This document shows positions 9,738 through 17,293 of a stretch of DNA of 34,050 bases, piece after piece; the stretch's first letter is position 1, and every line of letters begins with the position of its first letter. This DNA comes from Alphaproteobacteria bacterium. GTDB taxonomy: Bacteria > Pseudomonadota > Alphaproteobacteria > GCA-2731375. The stretch covers positions 1-34,050 of the forward strand of contig JASLLM010000016.1 in the NCBI GenBank assembly GCA_030747035.1. Reading direction: 5' to 3'. Under the pieces are notes generated by a model that ran no database searches, was not told where the DNA came from, and worked only from the letters and a program-made list of their open reading frames with translations. Made by a program: the position numbers and the translations under genes.

Positions 9738-10511
9738 CTACCGGCCCTTGAAGTTGGGCGCGCGCTTTTCCGAGAAGGCCAGCATGGCCTCCTTCGAATC
9801 CTCATAGAACGATAGATCGTAGGTCATATTCTGCTCGAACCTGTAACCGTCCCGCAGGCTCATCTCCTCGATGGTATTGAGAGCATGCTTGGCGATGCGG
9901 GAGGCGACCGGACTTTTCGCCGCGATGTTTCGGGCCAGCTCCATGGCCGCATCCATCAACTCCTCCGCCGGCACGCAGGCCTCGACAATGCCCCGGCGAT
10001 AGAGTTCCTCGCCCGGCACGCGGTAGCCGGTCAGCATCACCCGGCGGATCAGAGAATGGCCGAACAGGCGCATGGCATGACGGCCCCCGCCCATCAGGCC
10101 CACATCGATTTCTGGCAGGCCCAGGCTGGCTTTCTCGGATGCGACCAGGATATCGCAGCTGGCCGCCACCGCCAGGCCCGCGCCCAGGGCGGCGCCGTTG
10201 AGGGCACCGATCACCGGCTTGCGGCATTCCATGATGGAATGGAAGCATTCCCGCGCCCGGCGGTTATGCTGCCAGGCATCGCCCGGCCCCCTCTCCTCCC
10301 CGGCCTTGTTCTTAATGTTGGCACCGGCGGAGAAAACCTTGCCCGCGCCCGTCAGCACCGCGACGCGGACATCGTCCATGTCCGATATGGTGTCGAAAAC
10401 CAGCATCATTTCTTCATGGAAACGCTGGTCCTGGGCATTCACGGGCGGATTGTCCATGGTCACAACGGCAATATGATCGGCGATCTCGCAGCGGATGATC
10501 TCGGTCTTCAT
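9738..10511 (-). CDS. Enoyl-CoA hydratase/isomerase (crotonase) family protein
   Basis: A 257-residue crotonase-fold enzyme acting on acyl-CoA esters. The oxyanion-hole segments are visible as FSAGANIK and ALNGAALGAGLAVA. One catalytic-type glutamate is retained in LPEIDVGL. By hand alignment the second glutamate of classical hydratases is an arginine here (SLIRRVMLTG), so the enzyme may be an isomerase, decarboxylase or an unusual hydratase. It ends in FSEKRAPNFKGR, the typical crotonase tail. ATG 10511 has a strong AGGAGG site 8 nt upstream. It is the third gene of the minus operon. A second crotonase of equal length lies in the divergent operon. Confidence 0.9.
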   Translation of the reverse strand: MKTEIIRCEIADHIAVVTMDNPPVNAQDQRFHEEMMLVFDTISDMDDVRVAVLTGAGKVFSAGANIKNKAGEERGPGDAWQHNRRARECFHSIMECRKPVIGALNGAALGAGLAVAASCDILVASEKASLGLPEIDVGLMGGGRHAMRLFGHSLIRRVMLTGYRVPGEELYRRGIVEACVPAEELMDAAMELARNIAAKSPVASRIAKHALNTIEEMSLRDGYRFEQNMTYDLSFYEDSKEAMLAFSEKRAPNFKGR

Positions 10512-10538
10512 ACTCTCTTCCTCCTACAGATAATATTC

Positions 10539-11381
10539 TTACACCGCATGCCCGGCCGGCCGGCCACTGGGCAGATCGGTAATCAGCATGGACCCCGGCG
10601 TGTGGGTAATGCAAAGCGGCGGCTTGGCCGCGCGTACGGCGGCTTGCGGCGTCACACCGCAGGCCCAGAAAACCGGCACTTCGCCGGCCCGAATTACCGG
10701 CACATCGCCCCAATCGGGCTGCATGATGTCATCGATGCCAATGGCAGCCGGTTCGGCGATATGTATCGGCGTGCCGTGCATCATGGGATAGCGGGACGTA
10801 ACCTCGACGGCGCGGATCGCCTCCGCCATCGGCATGGGGCGCATGGAGACCACGATCGGTCCCGAAAAGGGCCCGGCCGGCGTGGTGGCGATATTGGTCC
10901 GATACATGGGCACCAGATAGCCCTCTTCCAGATGACGCAGCGGCACCCCGTCAGCCAGCAACGGCTCCTCGAAGGAGAACGAACAGCCCAGGACAAAGGT
11001 CACCAGATCGTCGCGCCACAGATCGGTGATGTCCGTGACCGTATCCGCCAGTTCCCCGTCCCGATAGATGTTATAGGAGGAAACATCGCTGCGGATATCG
11101 ATATCCTCTCCCAGGGTGGGCAGCATGGGATCACCGGTTTCCGAGACCCCGACCAGGGGACAGGGTTTCGGATTGCGCTGGCAATAGCGGGCGAAGTCCA
11201 GCGCCAGATCGGCCGGCAGGATCGCCAGGTTGCCCTGCATCCGTCCCAAGGCCATACCACCGGTATGTCCGGTTATTTCGCCCGCGCGGATCAAACCGCG
11301 CACATGCGCCGCGCTGGCCCGCGCCAGCTCGCCGGCAAAGTCCTCGGGCCGGATCTGCTCGTCCACATCACGCAATGCCAT
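10539..11381 (-). CDS. DUF1445 family protein (putative hydro-lyase / D-glutamate cyclase-like)
   Basis: A 280-residue member of the DUF1445 (YcsI/UPF0317) family. Recognisable blocks are [48 protein letters not shown] and the C-terminal [11 protein letters not shown]. Family members are annotated as putative hydro-lyases, and a mammalian homologue acts as a D-glutamate cyclase. The bacterial substrate is generally not known. ATG 11381 has GAGGAG upstream and follows the ThDP enzyme by 11 nt. In an operon with tartrate dehydratase and CoA enzymes, a hydro-lyase or lactone/lactam role on a hydroxy acid is plausible but unproven. Confidence 0.88.
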   Translation of the reverse strand: MALRDVDEQIRPEDFAGELARASAAHVRGLIRAGEITGHTGGMALGRMQGNLAILPADLALDFARYCQRNPKPCPLVGVSETGDPMLPTLGEDIDIRSDVSSYNIYRDGELADTVTDITDLWRDDLVTFVLGCSFSFEEPLLADGVPLRHLEEGYLVPMYRTNIATTPAGPFSGPIVVSMRPMPMAEAIRAVEVTSRYPMMHGTPIHIAEPAAIGIDDIMQPDWGDVPVIRAGEVPVFWACGVTPQAAVRAAKPPLCITHTPGSMLITDLPSGRPAGHAV

Positions 11382-11392
11382 GTCTTATCTCC

Positions 11393-13087
11393 TCAAATTG
11401 CTTCCACCAGGTTGCCCAGGCGCTGGGTCAGCTTCATGTTCTCGCCATAGTCCACCGGCACCGCGATCAGGGCCGGACCGGATTGTTCGAAAGCCTCCTC
11501 CAGGGCGCCACGCAACTGCCCCGGCCCATCCAGAAGCCGGCCCCACATGCCGAACGATTTCGCCAACAACTCGAAATCGGGGTTCGTGAAGGCCAGATCG
11601 GAGTGCCTGCCATCGAATTGGTTCTGCTGTTTCCACTTTATCAGACCATATTCGCCGTCGACCAGAATAACACAAACAAAATTGATACTTCGGCGCACGG
11701 CGGTTTCCAGATCCTGCACATTCATCAGAAAACCGGCATCACCGCAAATGAACCCGACCTTGCGTTCCGGATGGGCGATCTTGGCGCCAATGGCGCCGGG
11801 CAGGGCGAACCCCATGGAACAAAATCCATTGGAGATCAGACAGGTGTTGGGTTCGTAGCATTGGTAATAGCGGGAAACCCACATCTTATGGGCGCCAACG
11901 TCGGACAGCATGATGTCCTGTTTTCCTAAAACCGCACGCACATCGTTGACCACGGTCTGCGGCTTCATGGGAAAGGCCGGATCGTCGGCCTCCGCCGTCA
12001 GATCGGCGGCGATGGTGCCGCGCAACGGCGCCCGATTCGCGATATCAAACAGCGGCAATTGACTTTCGAAACGCTCGTTCATGGCTTCGTTGATCTGCCA
12101 CAGGGCATCGGCAATATCGCCAACCACATCCACGGCCACGGGGAAATCCGTGTCGATCTCCGCCGGTTCAAAGTCGATATGCACGATGGTCTTATCGCCC
12201 TTGGCGTTCCAGAAACCAGGCCCGTATTCCACCAGGTCATAGCCAATGGCGACCACCAGGTCCGCATCCTCAAACGCGGCGGTGATATGGTCCCGGCCCT
12301 GCAGACCGATGGTGAACAGGCAATGGGGATCATCCAGGGACACCGCCCCCTTGCCCATGAAGGTGTTGACCACGCCGATGCCGCTCTTGTGCGCCAGGCG
12401 GCGCAGTTGTTGCGAGGCGCGTTTGCGCACCGCGCCATTGCCGGCCAGGATCAATGGGCGTTTTGCCGCCGCTATCAGATCAACGGCGCGGGCCACCGCC
12501 TTGTGATCGGCGGCGGGGCGCCGCGTCACATCGACGGGCATGGGCGCCGCGGACAATTGCACCTTGGCCAGATCCTCGGGCAGCTCGATTACCGTGGCGC
12601 CGGGCTTTTCCGTCGTTGCCACCTTGAATGCCTTGCGCACCACTTCCGGAATGGTTCCGGCATTGCCAATGGAATGCGCCCATTTGCTGATGGGCCGGAA
12701 CATGGCGATGGCATCCATGTTCTGATGGCTTTCCTTGTGCAGACGAGCAGTCGAGGCCTGGCCGACAATGGCGATCAAGGGCGCCCGGTCCATGTTGGCA
12801 TCGGCCACGCCGGTGACCAGATTGGTCGCGCCGGGCCCCAGGGTCGCCAGACAAACGCCGGGCCGCCCCGTCAAGCGGCCGTAAGTATCGGCCATGAAAG
12901 CGGCGGCCTGTTCGTGACGGCACAGCACGAAGTCAATGGAACTATCCATCAGCGACATCATGACATCGGCGTTCTCTTCCCCCGGCACACCGAAGATATG
13001 GCTGACGCCTTCGGCTTCCAGACAACGGACAAAAAGATCGGATGCCTTCATCAACGCGTTACTGTCCTGGTTCCCCTGCCTGGTCAT
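11393..13087 (-). CDS. Thiamine-diphosphate enzyme, acetolactate synthase-like
   Basis: A 564-residue ThDP-dependent enzyme with the three-domain acetolactate-synthase/pyruvate-oxidase plan. The N-terminal Pyr domain holds FGVPGEEN and the cofactor-activating glutamate in CRHEQAAAF. A central domain contains LILAGNGAVRK. The PP domain has the GDAGFLMN metal/ThDP motif. It probably decarboxylates a 2-oxoacid and transfers or releases the aldehyde unit. Acetolactate synthase, an oxo-acid decarboxylase or a carboligase are all possible. No small regulatory subunit gene follows, which argues for a catabolic rather than IlvB role. The frame reaches a TTG at 13093; ATG 13087 with AAGGGG upstream is preferred. 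It is the first gene of the minus operon, so the promoter should lie in 13088-13211. Confidence 0.87.
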   Translation of the reverse strand: MTRQGNQDSNALMKASDLFVRCLEAEGVSHIFGVPGEENADVMMSLMDSSIDFVLCRHEQAAAFMADTYGRLTGRPGVCLATLGPGATNLVTGVADANMDRAPLIAIVGQASTARLHKESHQNMDAIAMFRPISKWAHSIGNAGTIPEVVRKAFKVATTEKPGATVIELPEDLAKVQLSAAPMPVDVTRRPAADHKAVARAVDLIAAAKRPLILAGNGAVRKRASQQLRRLAHKSGIGVVNTFMGKGAVSLDDPHCLFTIGLQGRDHITAAFEDADLVVAIGYDLVEYGPGFWNAKGDKTIVHIDFEPAEIDTDFPVAVDVVGDIADALWQINEAMNERFESQLPLFDIANRAPLRGTIAADLTAEADDPAFPMKPQTVVNDVRAVLGKQDIMLSDVGAHKMWVSRYYQCYEPNTCLISNGFCSMGFALPGAIGAKIAHPERKVGFICGDAGFLMNVQDLETAVRRSINFVCVILVDGEYGLIKWKQQNQFDGRHSDLAFTNPDFELLAKSFGMWGRLLDGPGQLRGALEEAFEQSGPALIAVPVDYGENMKLTQRLGNLVEAI

Positions 13088-13211
13088 AACCAAACCCCTT
13101 GCCAGTTTGTTCGCGCCCAGCCCACTCCCTGGCTGGTCATGGCGGCCATTTTAGGGAAGGATGGGAGGGGAGTGTGGAAAATCGCAAAAATATTTGAAGG
13201 AAACGAAGATA
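13088..13211. promoter_or_regulatory. Divergent promoter region between two catabolic operons
   Basis: This 124-bp gap separates the first gene of the minus operon from the first gene of the plus operon, so both promoters must lie here or overlap the gene starts. The plus-strand side is AT-rich near 13178-13210 (runs such as GCAAAAATATTTG). I could not identify a convincing operator palindrome or a clean -35/-10 pair. No regulator gene adjoins this region. Confidence 0.45.
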
Positions 13212-13985
13212 ATGCCTGAATTCTGCAAGGCTGAACGGGACGGTCATATTCTCACCGTGACCATGAACAGGCCCGAGCGGATGAATGCCCTGCATTCGCC
13301 GTCTCATTTCGAAATGGATGAGATTTTCAATGACTTCGAGGCGGACCCCGAGCTTTGGGTGGCGATCGTCACCGGCGCCGGCGACAAGGCATTTTCCGCC
13401 GGCAACGATTTGAAATGGCAGGCGGAAGGCAAAAAGACCGACCCACCCGCCTCCGGCTTCGCCGGCTTGGTGAACCGCTTCAACATGAGCAAGCCGGTCA
13501 TCGGCGCCGTCAATGGCCTGGCCATGGGCGGCGGTTTCGAGGTTGCCCTGGCCTGCGACATCATTATCGCGGCGGAAAACGCCTTCTTCGCCCTGCCCGA
13601 ACCCCGTGTCGGCCTGGCCGCCCTGGCCGGCGGCCTGCACCGCCTGTCGCGGCAAATCCCGATGAAACAGGCCATGGGTATGATCCTGACCGGGCGCCGG
13701 GTGATGGCCAAGGAAGGCTATGAGTTGGGCTTCGTCACCGAAGTGGTGCCCGAGGGCGGCGCGCTGGAAGGTGCCAGGCGCTGGGCCGAATTGATCCAGG
13801 AATGCTCGCCGGTCTCTATCCGTACTTCCAAGGACGTGGTCATGCGCGGCCAGGATTATCCCTCCGTTGGTGAAGCCATGCTGGCGGATTATCAATCGGT
13901 CGAGGACATGCGCAACAGCCTGGACTTTATCGAAGGGCCCTTGGCGTTCTCCGAAAAACGGCCGCCGGACTGGAAGGGCCGCTAG
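13212..13985 (+). CDS. Enoyl-CoA hydratase/isomerase (crotonase) family protein
   Basis: A 257-residue crotonase-fold enzyme and the first gene of the plus-strand operon. Oxyanion-hole segments are FSAGNDLK and AVNGLAMGGGFEVAL. One catalytic-type glutamate is kept in LPEPRVGL. By hand alignment the second position is glycine (QAMGMILTG), so a simple hydratase assignment is uncertain. It ends FSEKRPPDWKGR. The frame opens earlier at 13161, but the ATG at 13212 begins the conserved sequence and has AAGGAA/GAAG purines upstream. With the following CoA-transferase and CitE-like lyase it forms a plausible activate, hydrate, cleave route for an unsaturated acid. Confidence 0.9.
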   Translation: MPEFCKAERDGHILTVTMNRPERMNALHSPSHFEMDEIFNDFEADPELWVAIVTGAGDKAFSAGNDLKWQAEGKKTDPPASGFAGLVNRFNMSKPVIGAVNGLAMGGGFEVALACDIIIAAENAFFALPEPRVGLAALAGGLHRLSRQIPMKQAMGMILTGRRVMAKEGYELGFVTEVVPEGGALEGARRWAELIQECSPVSIRTSKDVVMRGQDYPSVGEAMLADYQSVEDMRNSLDFIEGPLAFSEKRPPDWKGR

Positions 13986-14002
13986 GCGGGACGACAGAGG
14001 TT

Positions 14003-15223
14003 TTGGAGCAACTGCATCAACGGGACTATCGACCCGATGCGCCCGCGCCCCTGGATGGGGTTCGGGTGCTGGACCTATCGCGCCTGGTGGCCGGCAATGC
14101 GCTGACCCATGTTTTGGCTGACTATGGCGCCGAAGTGATCAAGATCGAACGTCCGGGCAAGGGCGATGATTTGCGGAACTGGCGCGTGGACGGCATTTCC
14201 ATTCATTGGAAGGTCTATGCCCGCAACAAGAAAAGCATCACCCTGAACCCGCGTAGCGCAAAGGGCCGGGAAATTCTGCTGCGTCTGGTCGAAGGGGCGC
14301 AGGTTCTGGTGGAGAATTTTCTGCCCGGAACCTTGGAGAAGTGGGATTTGGGCCCGGACGTTCTGCTCGGCCGCAACCCGAAACTCGTGGTGGTGCGTGT
14401 TTCGGGCTGGGGACAAAGCGGGCCGAACCGGGACCAGCCGGGCTTTGGCAGTTTGGTTGAGGCCCGCAGCGGCTTCGCGGCCATGAACGGCTTCGCCGAC
14501 CGGCCGCCGGTACTGCCGCCCCTGGCCCTGGCCGATATGGTCGCGGGCATGTATGGCGGCATGGCCACGCTGACGGCCCTGCGAGAGGTGGAAGTCAGTG
14601 GCGGCAGGGGCCAGGTGATCGATCTGCCCCTGTTCGATCCCCTGCTCTCCATCCTTGGTCCGCAGGCGGCGCAATATCAATTGACCGGCCAGGGCGGCAG
14701 CCGCACCGGCAGCCGCTCCACCACCACGGCGCCGCGCAATACCTACCGCTGCAAGGACGGCAAGTACGTGGCGCTGTCCGCGTCCATGCAATCCATGGCG
14801 GAGCGGTTGTTCAAGACCATGGGGCGGGCGGATCTGATCGAAGATCCGCGCTTTAGAACGAATGCTGACCGGGTCCGCAACAACGATATCCTGGATCCCA
14901 TCGTGGGCGAATTCATGGCCGCGCATGATCAGGCGGAGTTGCTGGAGATCTTTCAGGCCGCCGGCGTCACGGTCGGTCCGGTGCATGACACGGCCGGAAT
15001 GCTGGAGGACGAGATGGTGCGGGAGCGGGAGATCATGTTGCGCTTTCCCGATGCGGAAATGGGTGAACTGCCCATGCATAATGTGGCGGCGCATCTATCG
15101 GAGACCCCTGGCCAGATCCGCCACCCGGCACCGGATCTGGGCCAGCACAATGGCGAAATATTCAGCGCCCTGGGCTTCGGCCCTGAAGAGATCGCCGCGT
15201 TGGAAAAAGAGGACGTGATTTGA
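14003..15223 (+). CDS. CaiB/BaiF family III CoA-transferase, catalytic Asp not conserved
   Basis: A 406-residue family III CoA-transferase. Family blocks are VRVLDLSRLVAGN, GAEVIKIERPGKGDD, LVENFLPGTLEKW and the C-terminal LGQHNGEIFSALGF. Where the other CoA-transferase in this window has RPGYD (D146), this one reads QPGFGSLVEARSG, putting glycine at position 149. A nearby glutamate (E153) may serve instead, or the protein belongs to the GFG subgroup whose chemistry I cannot state. The start is unsure. TTG 14003 is the earliest sensible codon, with GAGG only 2 nt before it, and no ATG lies near the conserved N-terminus. Its TGA overlaps the next gene's ATG by one base, which indicates translational coupling. 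Confidence 0.88.
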   Translation: MEQLHQRDYRPDAPAPLDGVRVLDLSRLVAGNALTHVLADYGAEVIKIERPGKGDDLRNWRVDGISIHWKVYARNKKSITLNPRSAKGREILLRLVEGAQVLVENFLPGTLEKWDLGPDVLLGRNPKLVVVRVSGWGQSGPNRDQPGFGSLVEARSGFAAMNGFADRPPVLPPLALADMVAGMYGGMATLTALREVEVSGGRGQVIDLPLFDPLLSILGPQAAQYQLTGQGGSRTGSRSTTTAPRNTYRCKDGKYVALSASMQSMAERLFKTMGRADLIEDPRFRTNADRVRNNDILDPIVGEFMAAHDQAELLEIFQAAGVTVGPVHDTAGMLEDEMVREREIMLRFPDAEMGELPMHNVAAHLSETPGQIRHPAPDLGQHNGEIFSALGFGPEEIAALEKEDVI

Positions 15224-16122
15224 TGACCGCCAGCCAAAGCAAGGCCCTGCCCCTGTGGCGTTCCATGCTGTTCGTTCCCACCAATGTGGAGAAATTCGTC
15301 GCCAGCGCGCCCAGCCGGGGCGCCGATGCCTATATCCTGGATCTGGAAGACAGCATCCCGGCGGCGCAAAAGGCGGAAGCCAGGGAAATGGTCCGCGCGG
15401 CGGCGGCCAAGGTGGGTGCCGGCGGCGCCGATGTCCTGGTCCGCATCAACCGGCCCTGGCGCCTGGCGGTACCCGATATCGAAGCCTCGGTCGATGCCAA
15501 TGTCCGGGCCATGATGTTGCCGAAGATCGCAGATGCCGGGCATGTCCGCGCCATTGCCGAAATTCTTGATGAGGTCGAGGCGGAACAGGGCTTGGAAATC
15601 GGCCATACGCTGCTGTTTCCCATGATCGAAACCACGGAAGCCTACTTTCATGCCGCAGAGATCGCGGTGGCCCACACCAGGGTCGTGGCGATGAATTTGG
15701 GTTCGGAGGATTTCGCCCTTTCCGCCGGCATGCTGCCGGAGGAAGAAGGCCTGTTCCAGCCCACCCTGCACGTGATGATGGCGGCCCGGGCCGCCGGTAT
15801 TCTGCCCCAGGGTTTCATCGGTACCGTCGCCGAATACCGCGACCGGGAGATCTTCCGCGCCCGCATCCAGCAAGCCGCGCGCCTTGGCTTTCTGGGTTCG
15901 GCCTGTATCCATCCCCTGCAGGTCGATATTCTGAATGAGGAATTCACCCCCACGGCGGAGGCCGTGGAACATGCAAAAGGCGTCATCGCGGCCTATGACG
16001 CGGCCAAGGCGGAGGGGCGCGGTTCCGTGGAATATGATGGCAAGATGATCGACGAACCGATCATCCAACGGGCCGAGCAAACCTTGGAAAGGGCCAGCAT
16101 GATAGCGTCGCGAAACGGCTAG
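15223..16122 (+). CDS. HpcH/HpaI-CitE family CoA-ester lyase
   Basis: A 299-residue protein of the CitE/malyl-CoA lyase family, which performs Claisen-type C-C cleavage or synthesis of CoA esters such as malyl-, citramalyl- or related 3-hydroxyacyl-CoAs. Visible family features are RSMLFVPTN at the start, the LDLEDS metal/substrate segment, VRINRP, the MIETTEAY glutamate, GSEDFAL, and SACIHPLQV near the C-terminus. ATG 15223 shares its A with the TGA of the CoA-transferase. The frame also reads back one codon to a TTG, but the overlapping ATG is the natural coupled start. The most likely role is the last step of the pathway encoded by the three plus-strand genes. Confidence 0.9.
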   Translation: MTASQSKALPLWRSMLFVPTNVEKFVASAPSRGADAYILDLEDSIPAAQKAEAREMVRAAAAKVGAGGADVLVRINRPWRLAVPDIEASVDANVRAMMLPKIADAGHVRAIAEILDEVEAEQGLEIGHTLLFPMIETTEAYFHAAEIAVAHTRVVAMNLGSEDFALSAGMLPEEEGLFQPTLHVMMAARAAGILPQGFIGTVAEYRDREIFRARIQQAARLGFLGSACIHPLQVDILNEEFTPTAEAVEHAKGVIAAYDAAKAEGRGSVEYDGKMIDEPIIQRAEQTLERASMIASRNG

Positions 16123-16133
16123 GCAGAGTTGGA

Positions 16134-16170
16134 GACATTAATGGATTGGAAACCATAAACCCATAATGTC
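16134..16170 (+). promoter_or_regulatory. Bulged hairpin and mini-ORF in the leader of the radical SAM gene
   Basis: GACATTA(A)TGG can pair with CCATAATGTC, giving 10 bp with one bulged A and a 16-nt loop. A five-codon frame (Met-Asp-Trp-Lys-Pro-stop, 16141-16158) starts inside the left arm and is preceded by GGAG at 16131-16134. This could be a leader-peptide/attenuator-like element or chance. There is no T-run after the stem. Confidence 0.4.
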
Positions 16171-16173
16171 CGG

Positions 16174-16196
16174 ACCAAATAACTCTGTAATTTGGT
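16174..16196 (+). promoter_or_regulatory. Inverted repeat covering the radical SAM ribosome-binding region
   Basis: ACCAAAT and ATTTGGT form a perfect 7-bp inverted repeat with a 9-nt loop. The right arm ends 6 nt before ATG 16203, where a ribosome-binding site should sit. If folded in RNA it would hide the initiation region. In DNA it could be an operator. It directly follows the other hairpin in the same 80-nt leader. Confidence 0.4.
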
Positions 16197-16202
16197 TCAG
16201 TT

Positions 16203-17270
16203 ATGCAAAACGCTATCTATTCCTCGCTAAAGGCGATGCACTTTCACGGCTCTTTGGATGCCATGCAGGCGAATGAATTGCCGCCGCCCGTGCATATTCG
16301 CATCAAGCCGACCAATGTCTGCAATCACGCCTGCTATTTCTGTGCCTACCGCACGGACGATGTCTCTTTGGGCGAGGACATGGTGGTGCGCGACCGCATC
16401 CCCAGGGACAAGATGATCGAGATTGTCGATGATCTTGTTGAGATGGGCGTCAAAGCGGTAACCTTCTCGGGCGGCGGCGAGCCGCTGATCTATCCCTATT
16501 TCGCCGAGACCGTGGACCGTCTGGCCGCGGGCGGCATCAAGATCGCGTCGCTCTCCAACGGCTCCCGTCTGAAAGGCAAGGTTGCCGATGCCCTGGCGGC
16601 CCATGGCACCTGGCTGCGGGTCTCGATCGACGGTTGGGACGGTCCTTCATACGCCAAGTACCGCTCCGTCGGCGAGGAAGCGTTCGAAGAAGTCATGGAT
16701 AATCTGACGGCATTTTCCGCCCGCGGCTCCGACTGCGTGCTGGGTGGCTCGATCATCGTGGATGAGCGCAATGCGCCGCATATCCTGGAACTGTGCCGCC
16801 GTTTGAAGGATGCGGGCGTGGCCCATGCCAAGATTTCACCCTGTATCATCGCCAATACGGGCGAGGAAAATAATCTCTACCACGACGGCTTCAAGGACAC
16901 GGTGCGGGCGCAGATCGAGCAGGCGAAATCACTGGATGACGCCAATTTCCATGTGGTGGATCACTACCACAGCATGGAAATCGATTTCTCCAAACCCTAC
17001 GACAGTTGCCCCTTTGCCCAGATGCTGACGGTGATCGGGGCCGACTGCAAGGTCTATACCTGTCAGGACAAGGCCTATACGGAAAGCGGCACCCTGGGGG
17101 ATATCTCGGCGCAAAGCTTTCGTGATTTCTGGTATTCGGCGGAAGCCAAGCGGAACCTCGCCGCCATAAACCCGAACCGCACATGCCAGCATCATTGCGT
17201 CGCCGACGCCAAGAACCGTCTGTTGACGGACTACCTCTCCCTGGCGCCCGATCATCTGCCATTTATCTAG
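16203..17270 (+). CDS. Radical SAM protein with SPASM-like C-terminal cysteines
   Basis: A 355-residue radical SAM enzyme. The SAM-cleaving [4Fe-4S] motif CNHACYFC has cysteines 40, 44 and 47. A GGGEPL segment and a VSIDGWD strand follow in the usual order. The C-terminal third has further cysteines (CPFAQ, CKVYTCQDKAY, NRTCQHHC) with the spacing of a SPASM/Twitch domain, which binds one or two auxiliary clusters. Such enzymes modify peptides or small molecules by radical chemistry. No short precursor-peptide gene or obvious partner lies next to it, so the substrate is unknown. It is 80 nt downstream of the CitE-like gene and could be co-transcribed, but the structured leader suggests separate control. 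The ribosome-binding site at ATG 16203 is weak. Confidence 0.9.
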   Translation: MQNAIYSSLKAMHFHGSLDAMQANELPPPVHIRIKPTNVCNHACYFCAYRTDDVSLGEDMVVRDRIPRDKMIEIVDDLVEMGVKAVTFSGGGEPLIYPYFAETVDRLAAGGIKIASLSNGSRLKGKVADALAAHGTWLRVSIDGWDGPSYAKYRSVGEEAFEEVMDNLTAFSARGSDCVLGGSIIVDERNAPHILELCRRLKDAGVAHAKISPCIIANTGEENNLYHDGFKDTVRAQIEQAKSLDDANFHVVDHYHSMEIDFSKPYDSCPFAQMLTVIGADCKVYTCQDKAYTESGTLGDISAQSFRDFWYSAEAKRNLAAINPNRTCQHHCVADAKNRLLTDYLSLAPDHLPFI

Positions 17271-17286
17271 CGGCTTATCTAGCGGC
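17263..17286 (+). repeat. Tandem 12-bp duplication over a stop codon
   Basis: TTATCTAGCGGC occurs twice in immediate tandem. The first copy contains the TAG stop of the radical SAM gene, and the second repeats that TAG out of use. It looks like a recent slippage duplication in the 23-bp gap before the convergent decahaem cytochrome gene. Confidence 0.85.
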
Positions 17287-17293
17287 GTGTGGC

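Noticed and set aside
9885-13219. Plus-strand open frames of 521 and 386 codons
   Set aside because: They are antisense to the crotonase, DUF1445 and ThDP genes, with His/Gly/Arg-rich composition typical of shadows in GC-rich DNA.
14075-16080. Minus-strand open frames of 339 and 375 codons
   Set aside because: They are antisense to the second CoA-transferase and the CitE-like lyase, both of which have family motifs on the plus strand.
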